Assembly (NCBI RefSeq): GCF_029873635.1
Contig: NC_080425.1
Coordinates: forward strand, 43,542,402 to 43,606,401
From: Malania oleifera
Lineage: Eukaryota; Streptophyta; Magnoliopsida; Santalales; Ximeniaceae
Direction of reading: 5' to 3'
Length of the DNA: 64,000 nt
The position numbers and the translations under genes are program-made. This document shows, piece by piece, positions 49,274 through 59,894 of the stretch (its first letter is position 1; each line of letters opens with the position of its first letter). The notes beneath the pieces were generated by a model. The model searched no databases and was not told the DNA's origin. It saw nothing but the letters and a program-made list of their open reading frames with translations.

Positions 49274-49465
49274 TTTATAATTTCAGCACTACACCCAAAA
49301 ACCGTTGCGGTTTTCTTATACTCTCTAAGAATCGTCGCTGGTTTTCCATTAACCAACCTAGAAATTACCATTTACCTTTTACCCAGCCGTGGTAAATACC
49401 CAAAATCGTCGCCAGTTTTCTGCCTCCTTCAGAAAACTGTCGTCGGTTTTCTCCTCCTTTGGCCA
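49274..49465 (-). promoter_or_regulatory. Palindrome array and TATA-like box of LTR G
   Basis: AAAACCG-TTG-CGGTTTT at 49298-49314 has exact 7-bp arms. Related copies 'aatcgtcgctggttttc', 'aatcgtcgccagttttc' and 'gaaaactgtcgtcggttttc' follow to about 49452. A minus-strand TATAAAG lies near 49274-49280. Confidence 0.6.
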
Positions 49466-49517
49466 AAATTCCACTTTTCCTATTTTCTTTTATATATCAT
49501 ATTTCCGGGTCTCTACA

Positions 49518-50153
49518 GCCATGGATCCACACTACCCGGGCAATACCCTATTCGCTTCACCAAATGGTAAAATTCATGATCGAAGACAAAATGATATGTG
49601 TGTATGGGGAAACAAGTTTGATGGTTACTAAACCCTCCTCCACCCCATACGTGGAAGTCACAGAAGTGACACCTGATGATTCTTTTCGAGCATTCGAAAT
49701 AGCATATGCTACTTATGTAGCTGAAGGGTTCCTAATTCCTTAACCCAAAATTTTTGCTACTGCTCAAATGATAGCAACAGATATGATCAAATCAGGATTC
49801 TGCCTAGGAAAGGGTCTAGGCAAGGACCTACAGGGAGTTTGAACCCCGATACAACTACTAGGGATAAGGGATCGTTTCGGGCTTGGGTATGTGCCCATCC
49901 TCATCGATCGTAAGAAAAAGTTTGAGGAAAAGAAAGTGCAAGGATGGAGAGGTTTGCTAAACAAGTATACAACACAAAGAAAATGGAAGTTCCCACCTCA
50001 AGGGAGGTATTCCGAAGTGGGGGGACAATTGGCACTAATGCTGAAGAACAGACAAGTCTGAAAATGGAGCAGATGAGTATATCAATGGTAGATCCAATAG
50101 ATGCTGAAGATAACCTGAATGATTGGATTTATCCTATGGTCGCAGGGGTATAG
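49518..50153 (+). pseudogene. Tat-like protease end and protease-RT linker
   Basis: Begins with the GCCAT TSD and continues the protease frame. The VKFMIEDKMICVYGE block, an SGFCLGKGLGKDLQG motif near 49792-49836 and a loose acidic stretch are typical of the region between protease and RT in Tat elements. Stops and shifts are frequent (near 49741, 49839, 50151). Confidence 0.75.
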
Positions 50154-50598
50154 CTCCAGAACTGGCATGAACTCGAGTATCCCACAATAGCCAACTTGAT
50201 GTAATGTGGTGACCATTATGAGTTTTTCCCTAGTTTTCTTTTACTTTTGCTTTATGGAATAAATAGAAAATTTTGTCAGAATCCCTTTTTGAGTAAATAA
50301 ATGAAATAAAATTTGCATTTTCACATCTTATTTGCATTCTTTGGGTACCTTTGCCGAATCTTGTTTGTTTGCTTATGTTTCATGCAGGAATACGAGAAAG
50401 AATTTTACTAGTATCCATGAACCAGAAGCAAAAATTAGCTTTGAAAACTTGATCAATAGGGCATAAATAGAAGAAGATGAATTGAATATACCACCTGAGA
50501 TGCAAAGAATGAGGGAACTTGATGAAAAACAGGTCGTATATAGTGAAGACCCCACTGTTACAATAAATTTGGAAACTAAAAAAAGAACCAAATCAAGT
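50154..50598. other. No clear feature (Tat linker remnant)
   Basis: AT-rich sequence between recognisable Tat blocks. Short acidic frames only; nothing specific can be assigned. Confidence 0.4.
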
Positions 50599-51394
50599 AA
50601 TGATTAATTAATCTCTTGCAAGAATACATGGATGTATTTACATTGTTATATCAAGATACGCTGGGGTTGAACATAGATGGTAACACATAAGATACCTACT
50701 TATCCCAAATGGATGGCCAACATAGTACCCATAATAAAGAAAAATGGAAAAGTCAGGGTCTGTGTTGATTATAGGGATACAAATAAAGCCAGTACTAAGG
50801 ATAATTTTCCATTCCCCCATATAGATGTTCTAATGGATAACACTACAGGGCACTCCTTCTTTTCCTTCATGGATGGATTCTTAGGGTATAATCAGATAAA
50901 AATGGCACCAGAAGGTATAGAAAAAACGATGTTCATTACCTTATGGGGAACCTTCTACTATAAGGTTATGTCATTCGATTTTAGCCTACTAGACCACCAT
51001 ACACACTTCCATGGGAGCTACCCCTTACTCGTTGGTCTACGGGATAGAGGCAGTCATTCCAGTAGAGATCGAAATCCCCTCTTTACGAGTCCTGAAAGAG
51101 GTAGAATTAACTAAAGCTGAATGGATAAAGGCAAGGTATGACCAGTTGAATCTTATTGAGGGAAAAATGTTGACTACTCTAGTTCACAAACATCTTTATC
51201 AAAGAAGAATAATGAAGGCCTTCAACAAGAAAGTGCACCACTATCAATTCCAAGAGAGAGAATTAGTTTTGAAAAAGATATTGTCGATTCATAGTGATCC
51301 CCAAGGTAAATGGACTCTAAATTATAAAGGACCCAACATTGTGAAGAAGGCTTTTTCAGGAGGAGCATTATTATTAGCTGACATGAAAAGAAAG
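50599..51394 (+). pseudogene. Tat-like pol: RT fingers/palm start joined to integrase C-terminus (internal deletion)
   Basis: 50677-50990 encodes the first half of Tat RT (KWMANIVPIIKKNGKVRVCV, then SFMDGFLGYNQIKMAPEG). The text then jumps at about 50990-51012 to the integrase C-terminal block (GATPYSLVYGIEAVIPVEIE; QLYQRR-type and GKWTLNYKGP motifs). The RT active site, RNase H and the integrase zinc and core domains are absent. The reading frame changes at the junction. Coding is cut at 51394 by solo LTR D. Confidence 0.88.
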
Positions 51395-53786
51395 TGTTGA
51401 TCTTATGGGTCATACCCTATTTTGATTATGACAAATACTCTAGTATTTAATGGTTTAATGAGTTTGTGTGCAGGACCGATCGAATGTATCCTATGATGCA
51501 CGCACACGACACATGAAGTGAAGACCTGAAGACCATATTTATGTTGTATTGTAATTTAATCATTTATTTGGGTCTGTAATAGTAATTAGGAGAACATGGT
51601 CTGTAATAATTAATGTCTTACCTGCATGGTAGGATCGATAAGCTCAAGACCATAGATGGACCTTAGGGAACACCCTTCAGTCAATCGACACCGGATTTTT
51701 TTTTTTTTTTTTTGTCTTCAAATTGGAATTCAAGTGCCCCTAGGACACTCACTCATGCATACATATGTTTGAATATTTGACTTAGGTAATTGCATGCTTG
51801 AAAAATGATAAAAATGTACAAGTCTTGTACTTTCGGTCGACCGATCCACACAGGTCATTTCCTCCTAGTCGATCGAAACCGGTACAGGTCAACATTTTAC
51901 CTCCCGGTCGACCGAACCTTTACAATTCATTTGACCCCGATCGACCGAACCACCTGAGAGTCAACATTTTGACCTCTCGGTCGACCGAGCTCTTACAATT
52001 CATTTTACCCCGGTCGACCGAACCACCTAGGAGTCAACATTTTGACCTCCCGGTCGACCGACCACTTTTGTACTCAAACGACCTGATCGACCGAGGGTCC
52101 TCCAGAGATACCCCAACGGTCTGGTCGACCGAACCATTTAGTTCAAAATATCCTAGTTGACCGAATAGCTCTAATTTGAAAAATTGCCTATCCCGGTCGA
52201 CCGACCATTTAGTTCATTTTTCTCCTGGTCGACCGAACCTAGAAAAATTGCCCTTGACACATATATATGGTCGACTGAGTCTTCAGTTCAAAATCCCCCT
52301 AATCGACCGAACCATTTGAGTCTTGGTCGACCGAAACATTTCTGGTCGACCGGACCTCTCGGGTTGCCCCTTAATTTTTACCGTGGTTAATATTTTTAAA
52401 CGGGGTTAACTTGGTTAAAATATAATAAAACTTTCCTAATAATCCCATATGTGTCCTTAACGGTTATATTTTAAGGGTAGTCTATATATACCCCCTCATT
52501 TGGAATAATTAGTAAGAGATTAGCAAATATAATTAGCCAAAATCCTCTCAATCTCAAAAAGCCCATATTTCATATTCAAGCTTTAAACTCCTACTCTTAC
52601 TCATTTATATTGCAAATACCTCCTTGTAAGAGTATTCTTGTGCTTATCTCACCTAGCTTAAACTCTCTTTTGGTTGTTTTATTTGTGGTCTATATTTCAT
52701 AGAGAGTAAACTACAAGTTCTCTTAGAGGGCTTCATAAATAAGCCTTGCATAGGAAAACTCCCTTGGGCTTCTGAGTTTTGCATTTTCATTACGATACTC
52801 AAGAATTCATACTGAGTTTTGGTTGCGAAAAATATTTTACAAATCGTTTTTCAAATATCTCTTGTGATTTATCTTGAGAAATATATTTTGAGATATTTGC
52901 TTGCGTGCTGAAGATCTTTGTTACTATACTTTTTGATTGAGAATATCTTCTTAATACAAAGATCAAATAAATATTTTTGCAAACCATTTTGAATATTTCT
53001 TGTGGTTTATATTGAGAAATATTATTTGTTGAGATATTTGAAGTGTGCTTGTGATCTTTGTTTGTGCATTGTGACTGAAACATTATTTTGACACAAAGAT
53101 CATACCATTTACACTCTCATGCACTGATTGTTATATTTGCATAAATATTTGAGAGTAAACACTTAGACTAGATCGAGCTTATTAAATCCTATCTTTTGGT
53201 AGTGTATTGATTATATTGTGCGTAACTGGGTACATATCTGCTTTACATGAAAGCACAATCACTGTACCATTTGATTGTATTTCAAATCTATTGTATTTCC
53301 AGGCACAGGCCTGAAGAGGGAGACTAGCCCTGGAATAGTCCCAGATTGGCTTAGACCCGGTTAGGAAAGTTAGGTGCGTCGTCTTGTTAAGGCGTGCAGG
53401 TTGAGGTCAGCCCCGCCAATTGACCTAGTTAAGGTTGAGGTCAGCACTATGCTAATTGACCTGGTTGTTTAGGTGCCGCTCCACTCGTTAAGTGAGCCTA
53501 TAGTGGTAATCCTTGTGCTTGTTGGCCAAGGCGGGGATGTAGGCAATTTGGCTGAACCTCGATAACATTTCTGGGCATCGTCTCTTTTATTGCTTTATTG
53601 TGCATGTCTGGTTAAACATTTATTGTAGTTTAAATTCCATTGTATATTTACATTGATTTATTTTACATGCACTAGATTGACCTTAAGCTTGTGTAATACT
53701 GTTGTTAGTGGTTTGACTTAAGGCAATAAATTTCAAAATACCAATTCACCCCCCCCCCCCCTCTTGGGATTGCACCAAAGCTAACA
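51395..53786 (+). mobile_element. Solo LTR D (Copia/SIRE-like, about 2.4 kb)
   Basis: TGTTGATC... to ...AGCTAACA, with a perfect TSD GAAAG (51390-51394 and 53787-53791). Its 3' part has the 'gttgaggtcagccc', 'ccgctccactcgttaagtgagcc' and C-run/'cttgggatt' phrases shared with LTRs B, C and E, which marks it as a related Copia LTR. No internal region remains. The pol frame of the Tat host continues directly beyond it. Confidence 0.92.
51831..52490 (+). promoter_or_regulatory. Dense GGTCGACC palindrome array and TATA box of LTR D
   Basis: About 16 copies of a CGGTCGACCGAACC-type motif in roughly 540 bp. Exact palindromes include TCGGTCGACCGA (51833-51844) and CTCGGTCGACCGAG (51976-51989). TATATATA is at 52483-52490. 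Confidence 0.75.
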
Positions 53787-53842
53787 GAAAGGATCTTCTG
53801 CACCCCATCAATTTTGATGCTGTAAAAAAGTATTTTGCCTAA
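53787..53842 (+). pseudogene. End of Tat-like pol
   Basis: Begins with the right TSD of D and encodes the conserved last residues of Tat pol (LLHPINFDAVKKYFA) before TAA 53840-53842, in frame with the sequence left of D. Confidence 0.85.
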
Positions 53843-54233
53843 GAATGTTATGTACTTCTCGATAAGCTTGATGAAAATTTCATACTTTTTACTCCCAAAA
53901 TGTGGATAATGTTTTGCACTCATATCCTAATCAAATGATGGGTGACCATTCTTGGCTGACCAATGCACCTAAAAGAACCTAATAATGAGATTACCACTTG
54001 TTAACCCATTAGGGCTTGAATTTAAACCAATTCTTTCTTAAAGTCAGCTTTCCCAAAAATATTAACCTGGGTGTGGGTCCTTGGGTTTTTGATAACTCAT
54101 TTGAGGCAATAATTATTGACCAAAAGAATGACAGGCCATTTTTCGCTATCTGAAAAAAAAATCCCTTGATAACCCTATTGAGCCTGAAAAATTTCCTTTT
54201 CTTCAAAAACACCATCCAAGGATCATCCCCCAT
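53843..54233 (-). pseudogene. Possible antisense ORF of the Tat-like element (unrecognised)
   Basis: A minus-strand frame from ATG 54233 (MGDDPWMVFLKKRKFF, then a basic/aromatic sequence) runs to 54009. After stops and a frame change, another protein-like stretch (MSAKHYPHFGSKKYEIFIKL) follows at 53923 toward the pol end. Some Tat relatives such as Grande carry an antisense ORF here. No function can be assigned, and chance cannot be excluded. Confidence 0.3.
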
Positions 54234-55643
54234 ACTGGGGAAATGACAGAAAGATTAACATAAAACCCTAAGGAAATCTAGAGAAAAAAAAAAAAAAAGT
54301 AAATCAGCCCCCCTCGCAAAGAAAATCATATGATGTAGTAAAAAAGTGGAGGGGGAAGCACAAAAGCAAAAAGAAAATAATAAAAAGCATGCTTTGCAGA
54401 TAATCCTTGGTTAAATATAACCTTTGACGAAATCGATGATTTTGGGCCTTAATAAATCATTTTCTTCTTTAAACTTATACCCCTAACCTACATTACAGTC
54501 CAAATAAAAGCTCTAACCAGATTAGTATGTATTGTTGTCTCAAATGAATTGTCAGACTCAAAAAGAGTCTGAACTGCATTATGACCTAATCCTAATAAGG
54601 TACGTAGGTAGCTTGTTCAAATAACACGTTTGGTCAATATCTTGTAATACCTTGAGGCTGAAAATGTTCTTATGGGATTTTTGAGCTTTCATTTCCCCTT
54701 TTCTTCTGGCAAATCTCTAGCCTACATTTCGTCCCATGTCTAAAACACCACCTCGAGATCAAAATTCCGATAAGACACTTACCACACATCGGGAGTAAAG
54801 GGAGGAAATGGAAATATAATACCTAGATTGAGAAGAACTTCATTTAAGGAGGGCATTAGATTTATAGCAGCATAATATAGAAAAGAAACACTTTCTTGCA
54901 AGTTCGGGTTATCAAATGGAAAAACTAGAGATGGTTACCTATTGACTATTGACACCGAAGTTATACAACATCAAAGTACTACTTAAGTTATTTCACATTA
55001 AAATGGCATGGAAACCTGGTAAAATAATTATTTTGTGCATTTTGTCCCATTAACAAATGAGGAGATGTCATATGAATGCATGATTATTTTCATTTTTATT
55101 CAAAATGATTTTTGTTAAATAAAAACATGATCCCCCACCACAATTATAAAATCCAAGGAAAAACTCATAATGGAAGTCATGAGCAGGAAAGGATACGACT
55201 CAAGGATAGAACTCGGGAACATTCACAACAAACATCATGGTTGGCATTTCATTAAAATCCCCTTTAGGACAAAACTGAGTAGCTGGGCTCCAGAATGTGA
55301 GTAGTTGGAGGAGTAGAGCCTTGGTCCATCTAAAGAAGTTCATGCATCCTCATGCATAGCATCAAAAACTTGAAACAACATGCATACATAACATCATATC
55401 AGGCACTCACTCACACATATTTTCTTGCATGAGTATTGTTTTAACTCAATCCAGGTCCTTATGGTTGCAAGCTCTACTTTGGGATGAGGAGTCATCAACC
55501 TTTAAGATCCAAATAGTTCTTAAGAGGACGTGTTTTACATGCTGGCGCACTGACCCTCGAAATCTAAGCAATTCCCACAAAAGTTTTATACTAGGGCATC
55601 ACACTCCCAAAATTTCAAATAATCACTTTCAAAAGTGTCTTGG

Positions 55644-55866
55644 CCATCTCATTCATTCGAGTGGTCACCTCCAAATTGTCTTGACCATCTCATTCATTCA
55701 AATGGTCACATCCAAATTGTATTGACCATCTCATTCATTCGAGTGGTCACATCCAAATTGTCTTAATTACCATTTATCCAAATTGTCTTGATTACCATTT
55801 ATCCAAATTGTCTTGATTACCATTTATCCAAATTGTCTTGATTACCATTCATCCAAATTGTCTCCA
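55644..55866. repeat. Two-tier minisatellite: 41-bp unit x3, then 25-bp unit x4
   Basis: 41-bp units start at 55644, 55685 and 55726 (ccatctcattcattc... ending in ccaaattgtctt). The second half of that unit is then amplified as 25-bp units at 55767-55866 (ttaccatttatccaaattgt...). Confidence 0.92.
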
Positions 55867-55974
55867 TGTTTTCTCGACTATCTTGTCAATTTGAGTAGTC
55901 TTGTCTAGGTTGTCTCATCCATTTGAGAGTTATCACCCAAGTTGTTCCAACTATCTCGTTCAGTCGAGTAGTTA

Positions 55975-56160
55975 TTATGGCCACCTCGAAAGCGTGTGTG
56001 GCATTTGGGTTCCCTAAATCTAAGTGGTTCTCTTTCCAATTATCTTGACTATTTAGGAGGCATATGGTATTGGAAGTTCCCATATCCGAATAGTCCCCTT
56101 CAAAATTATCTTGGCTACCTCTAAGGCCTATGGCCTTGAGAGCTCCCAAATCCAATAAGT
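55975..56160. repeat. Degenerate tandem repeat, about 65-bp unit
   Basis: Three loose copies containing 'gcc...ggcatttgggttccc / atatggtattggaagttccc / cctatggccttgagagctccc' with 'aattatcttggct' between them. Confidence 0.6.
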
Positions 56161-56371
56161 GTTATTCAATGTTGCTATAATCCTCATGGTCTTGATTGAA
56201 TGAATGGTAAGCTAGTTTTCAACAAGTCAATTTGGAATTATATACATCTTTCCTTTTTTGTAGCCTGACATAAAATCTGTATCTTTTTTCTTTATAGGCT
56301 TGTTGCTAAAAGACAACAGAGGATGACTCCTACTGTTACCTTAAAGCAACCAAGCTATAAAGAGGGGCAGC

Positions 56372-57968
56372 TGTGGACACCCAATTTTAGCCGAGCCTCT
56401 TTTTAGTAGGTTCTCTTTTATTTTATTCCTTGGTCTTGTGCAAATATAGGAAATACTACTGGGTCCCTTTGGATAACATTTTTCCTTTACTTATTTCATT
56501 TTCCTAAATTTAATTAGGCCCATTTTGTTTGATAACCATTTTCATTATTATTTCAACTAGGTCCTTTTTTAACATTTTTCCTATTAGGCCCCTTTTTAAC
56601 ATTTTTTATTGAGTCCCTTTTTGACAATCCTTGTTATTATTTCATTCAACCTGTTCCTTGTTCATGTAGCTAGGCCCTTTTGTTTAGGTAACTTTTTTAT
56701 TCCACTTAAATGATAAGATACATCAAGGGTACATGGAAACACATCAGGGGTACATGGATATATATCAGGGGTACATAAAATACATCAAGGGTGCGGGGAA
56801 ACATATTGGGGGATTACAAGGGTAACAAAAATAACAAAAATACAGAAGCCCCATGTCCAAAGGATATTCTCGAAGCATCTCCATAAGAACCTGCATTCAA
56901 ATAAATGGAAAAGTAGATCATGCATGCAAAGGAAATAAAATTTTAAGCTATCCTACAATTAATTAGAGAAGATTTCAAAGATTGGATGTATTCCCCTATA
57001 TCTTCGGACAGAGACTCCATGAGAAGAAGAGACTTGGCCCAAATCGCATAAAAGAAGGGATTGGTTGTTGTAGGAAAGAAAGCACGAGCTAGGATTTGAA
57101 TAAAAGGAAGGCGCTGAGAAAGGAAAGTCGCGAAGATTGCCTATCTTAGCTACAACCAACCCTATAAATAGGGGGTTTGCAGAAGGAGAAGCACACTAAC
57201 ACAAAGAAACACACCAATGCGTTAAGGGTCTAGTTGAGTTGGGGGAGAAGTATTTCAATTCAATGGGCAAAGAGTCTTGATGGTTGTAGAGAACATGGGC
57301 ATTTGAGGTTGGGAGAATGAGCTGCTAAATAGCTTAATGAGTTGAGTCCAAAAGTTCCATTCCTATTTGAAATCTTGTATTTAGAGCATTTTTATGTTAG
57401 ATAATTTAAGATTTAAATTTTAATAATCTTGAGGATGCTAATAATTTATTTTTCAGTAGTTTAAAAGGATTTTAGTTTTATTGTAGAGCATTAGTTAACT
57501 TTTTCCAATAAATATTTCACTATGTTGTTATTAATATTTGCATTTTAACAAATATTTAATTACGTGTCACCATTTTTTATATTTGTCAACTAAGAGCAAG
57601 TTGCACACAAAAAACTATTTTACTAAAAAGAAAAAAGAAATTAATATCATACATAAGTACCAAATAAAGAAGATGTACTTTGAAAAAAAATATGATAAGC
57701 ACACCCCTTTGGCTCTCCTTTTCTCATACACGTAGACACATATTATTCTTGTGTTCATCATTTTCTTCAATTATCTAATTTTAATAAAATTATAATTCAT
57801 GGCTCAATTGTGCCCCGAACCTATTTTATTGAAGAGCCAAAGACGCTCCTCCCTTGGAGGTGGTTCAAATATTTTATAAGCTACCAGGTTTGGAAATAAA
57901 AAGCACTTTTAATATAAAGTATTCCAGTTAGGTCAATACTATACCTTGTTTTTTTTTTTTTTAAAAGG
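56372..57968 (+). repeat. 3' LTR of the Tat-like element (right end unclear)
   Basis: Starts TGTGGACACCCAATTTTAG after the purine tract, the usual Tat/Ogre LTR start. TATAAATA lies at 57163-57170. The right end is not defined; solo LTR E follows at 57969. I see no matching 5' LTR in the window. Confidence 0.6.
56720..56814. repeat. Minisatellite, 21-bp unit, about 4.5 copies
   Basis: acatcaagggtacatggaaac and variants at 56720, 56741, 56762 (20 bp) and 56782, then a partial copy. Confidence 0.9.
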
Positions 57969-59894
57969 TGTTGACTCAATGAGTCCTTCCCGTTTTGATT
58001 ATGACAAATCCAATAGTTGTTACCTGTGCATTGAGCTTATTAACATGAATTAACCCTTAGCACGCACAGATGGTAAGGACGCAAGGAAGCCATAAGGACT
58101 GCAACGTTCACATCATATGGCGCCATTTGAAGAAGCAAAGGAAATGAAGACCAAATAATTTCAGTTGTATTCATTGCTCATTTTATTTTGGGTCTGTAAT
58201 ATTAATCATGGTCTGTAATAATTAATGCATTACATGCATGATAGGACAGATAAGCTCAATGACCATAGATTGACTTTAGGTCCTTAAACATCACATGAAA
58301 AGTCCCCTATAACTCAAAAGTTATATCTATGTGAACAGGGGTGACTTCAAATAGAAATTAGGACTTACATGCACATCTTAAGTGGTCTCGATTGACCGAA
58401 CTCGAAGTTATATAAAAGCTTCGGTCGATCGAACTTACAAAAGTCAACATGTTGACTACTTGGTCAACTTTTTTTAAATGAACGTGCCTTCGCATGGTCG
58501 ATTGAGCTGACATGTGGCTGACTCCCAACAACTTGGTCGACCGAACCTTTAGTTCAAAACTGACCTGGTCGATCGAACCTTAGAAAATGGTCAATCGAAC
58601 CTTGAATGGTTCAAAATCGCTCGAATACGGTCGACCATATTTTCTATTGAAAAACTCCACAGTTGACCGAAGCTCCTAAAGTGGTCGACCGAACCCTTAG
58701 TACGGTAGACCGAAACTCTCGGGTTACTCAATTTTTACTAAAGTTAAATAGGGGTTATTTTTTATTAACCATACTTAAACTTTTTCAAAAATATCAAATG
58801 AGTCCTGAACAGTTATATTTTTTGGAGTGTCTATATATACTCCCTCACTTGGTTTAATTAGCACTGATTAGCAAACATCATTAGCAATATATTCTTTGAA
58901 TTTTCAAATACTCATTTTTCACATACAAGCCTACTACTTCCATTCTTATTCATCCTCCTTGTTAAAATCATTTAGTAAGAGTGTTTTAGAGATCATTTTA
59001 TAAAGCTTACACTCTCATTGCTTGTATTTTATTGAGATTGATTTTATTTGAGAGTAAACTTTGAGTTTTTCCCTTGTGACTTTGTTAATAAGTCTCCTTT
59101 GGGAAAACTCTCTCGAGCTTGTGAGTCTTGCATTATTGTTGCAAAACTCAAGAGTTTGTATTGTGTTTGTTTGTGAAATATTTTTTTTACAAACTTATTT
59201 TTAAATTTCTCTTGTGGTTGATTTTTGAGAAAAACATTTTTGAGATATTTGCTTGTGTGCTTAAGATCTTTAATACTACACTTTGTGATTGATATTGTTA
59301 TCTTGATTCAAAGATCCTAACACATACACTCTCACACTCTGATTTCTATACTTGCATTATTTTGAGAGTAGACATTTAAACTACATTGAGCTTATCTTAT
59401 CCTATCATCTTGTAGTGTATTGATTATACTAGTACAAATCTGCTTATTGGAGAAACACATAATTTTGTATGCGAAATTACTTGCTCTATTCCAGGCGTGG
59501 CCTGAAGGGGTGATAATCTACCCTAGAAGGATTGCATGTAAAGGTTGAGGTGAGTCCTATGAATTTGACCTAATTGTATTCAGTGCCGCTCCACCCGTTA
59601 AGTGAGCCATAGTGGAATCCTCTAACTTGTGAGCTGAGGCAGGGACGTAGGCACATTTTTCGAACCTCAATAACATATCCAGTGTTATCTTTACTTTACT
59701 TGCTTTACTATACTGTGCATGCGTGATTAATTTACTCATGCTAATTTAATTATGTCATATTTATTAGTTTATTTTATATATGCTTTAGATTGACCATAGG
59801 CTTGTGAAATATTGCTGCTAGCTATTTGACCTAGGAGAGGAAAATTTTAAATATCCAATTCACTCCCCCTCTTAGGATTACAATAAAGTCAACA
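57969..59894 (+). mobile_element. Solo LTR E (Copia/SIRE-like, about 1.9 kb)
   Basis: TGTTGACT ... AGTCAACA: the ends form an exact 8-bp inverted repeat. Flanks AAAGG and AAAGA are a one-mismatch TSD. Shares U5 phrases with B and D ('gccgctccacccgttaagtgagcc', 'ggacgtaggca'). No internal region or second LTR. Confidence 0.88.
58382..58839 (+). promoter_or_regulatory. GGTCGACC palindrome array and TATA box of LTR E
   Basis: About ten GGTCGACCGAACC-type copies, several reduced to GGTCGATC or GGTCAATC. An exact GGTCGACC lies at 58683-58690. TATATATA is at 58832-58839. Confidence 0.7.

Larger units (their letters stand above)
39248..49517 (-). mobile_element. Solo LTR G (Ty3/gypsy type) with two nested insertions
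   Basis: TGTAACGACC... to ...GTCTCTACA, flanked by a perfect TSD GCCAT (39243-39247 and 49518-49522). Without the gypsy composite (39943-46919) and the hAT element (47171-48248), about 2.2 kb of LTR remains. Minus orientation is shown by a TATA-like box near 49274-49280, an upstream palindrome array, and an AG-rich stretch (49210-49235) that is a CT leader on the minus strand. Remaining sequence (39248-39942, 46920-47170, 48249-49273) is non-coding and AT-rich. Confidence 0.88.
53843..56371 (+). other. Long non-coding 3' region of the Tat-like element, with polypurine tract
   Basis: No sense-strand gene. It includes a possible antisense frame (53843-54233), two classes of tandem repeats (55644-56160) and the purine tract AAAGAGGGGCAGC ending at 56371 directly before TGTGGACACCC. 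Long 3' untranslated regions with tandem repeats are characteristic of Tat/Ogre elements. Confidence 0.65.
32099..57968 (+). mobile_element. Tat-lineage Ty3/gypsy element, interrupted by nested insertions
   Basis: Host-layer pieces: leader (32099-33768), tRNA-Arg-type primer site, gag, protease split by F and G, an RT fragment joined to the integrase C-terminus, pol end beyond D, a long non-coding 3' region with tandem repeats, polypurine tract, and an LTR starting TGTGGACACCC. Domain sequences match the plant Tat/Ogre group. The left boundary is uncertain, and I could not find a 5' LTR matching the 3' LTR, so the two ends may come from different copies. Confidence 0.75.

Noticed and set aside
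51798..52390. Plus-strand frames in LTR D with repeated 'RPN/STEP' residues
   Set aside because: Translation of the GGTCGACCGAACC array; no start context, no family resemblance.
55644..55866. Direct repeats as a CRISPR array
   Set aside because: Units are contiguous or nearly so without unique equal-length spacers, and the context is a plant retrotransposon.
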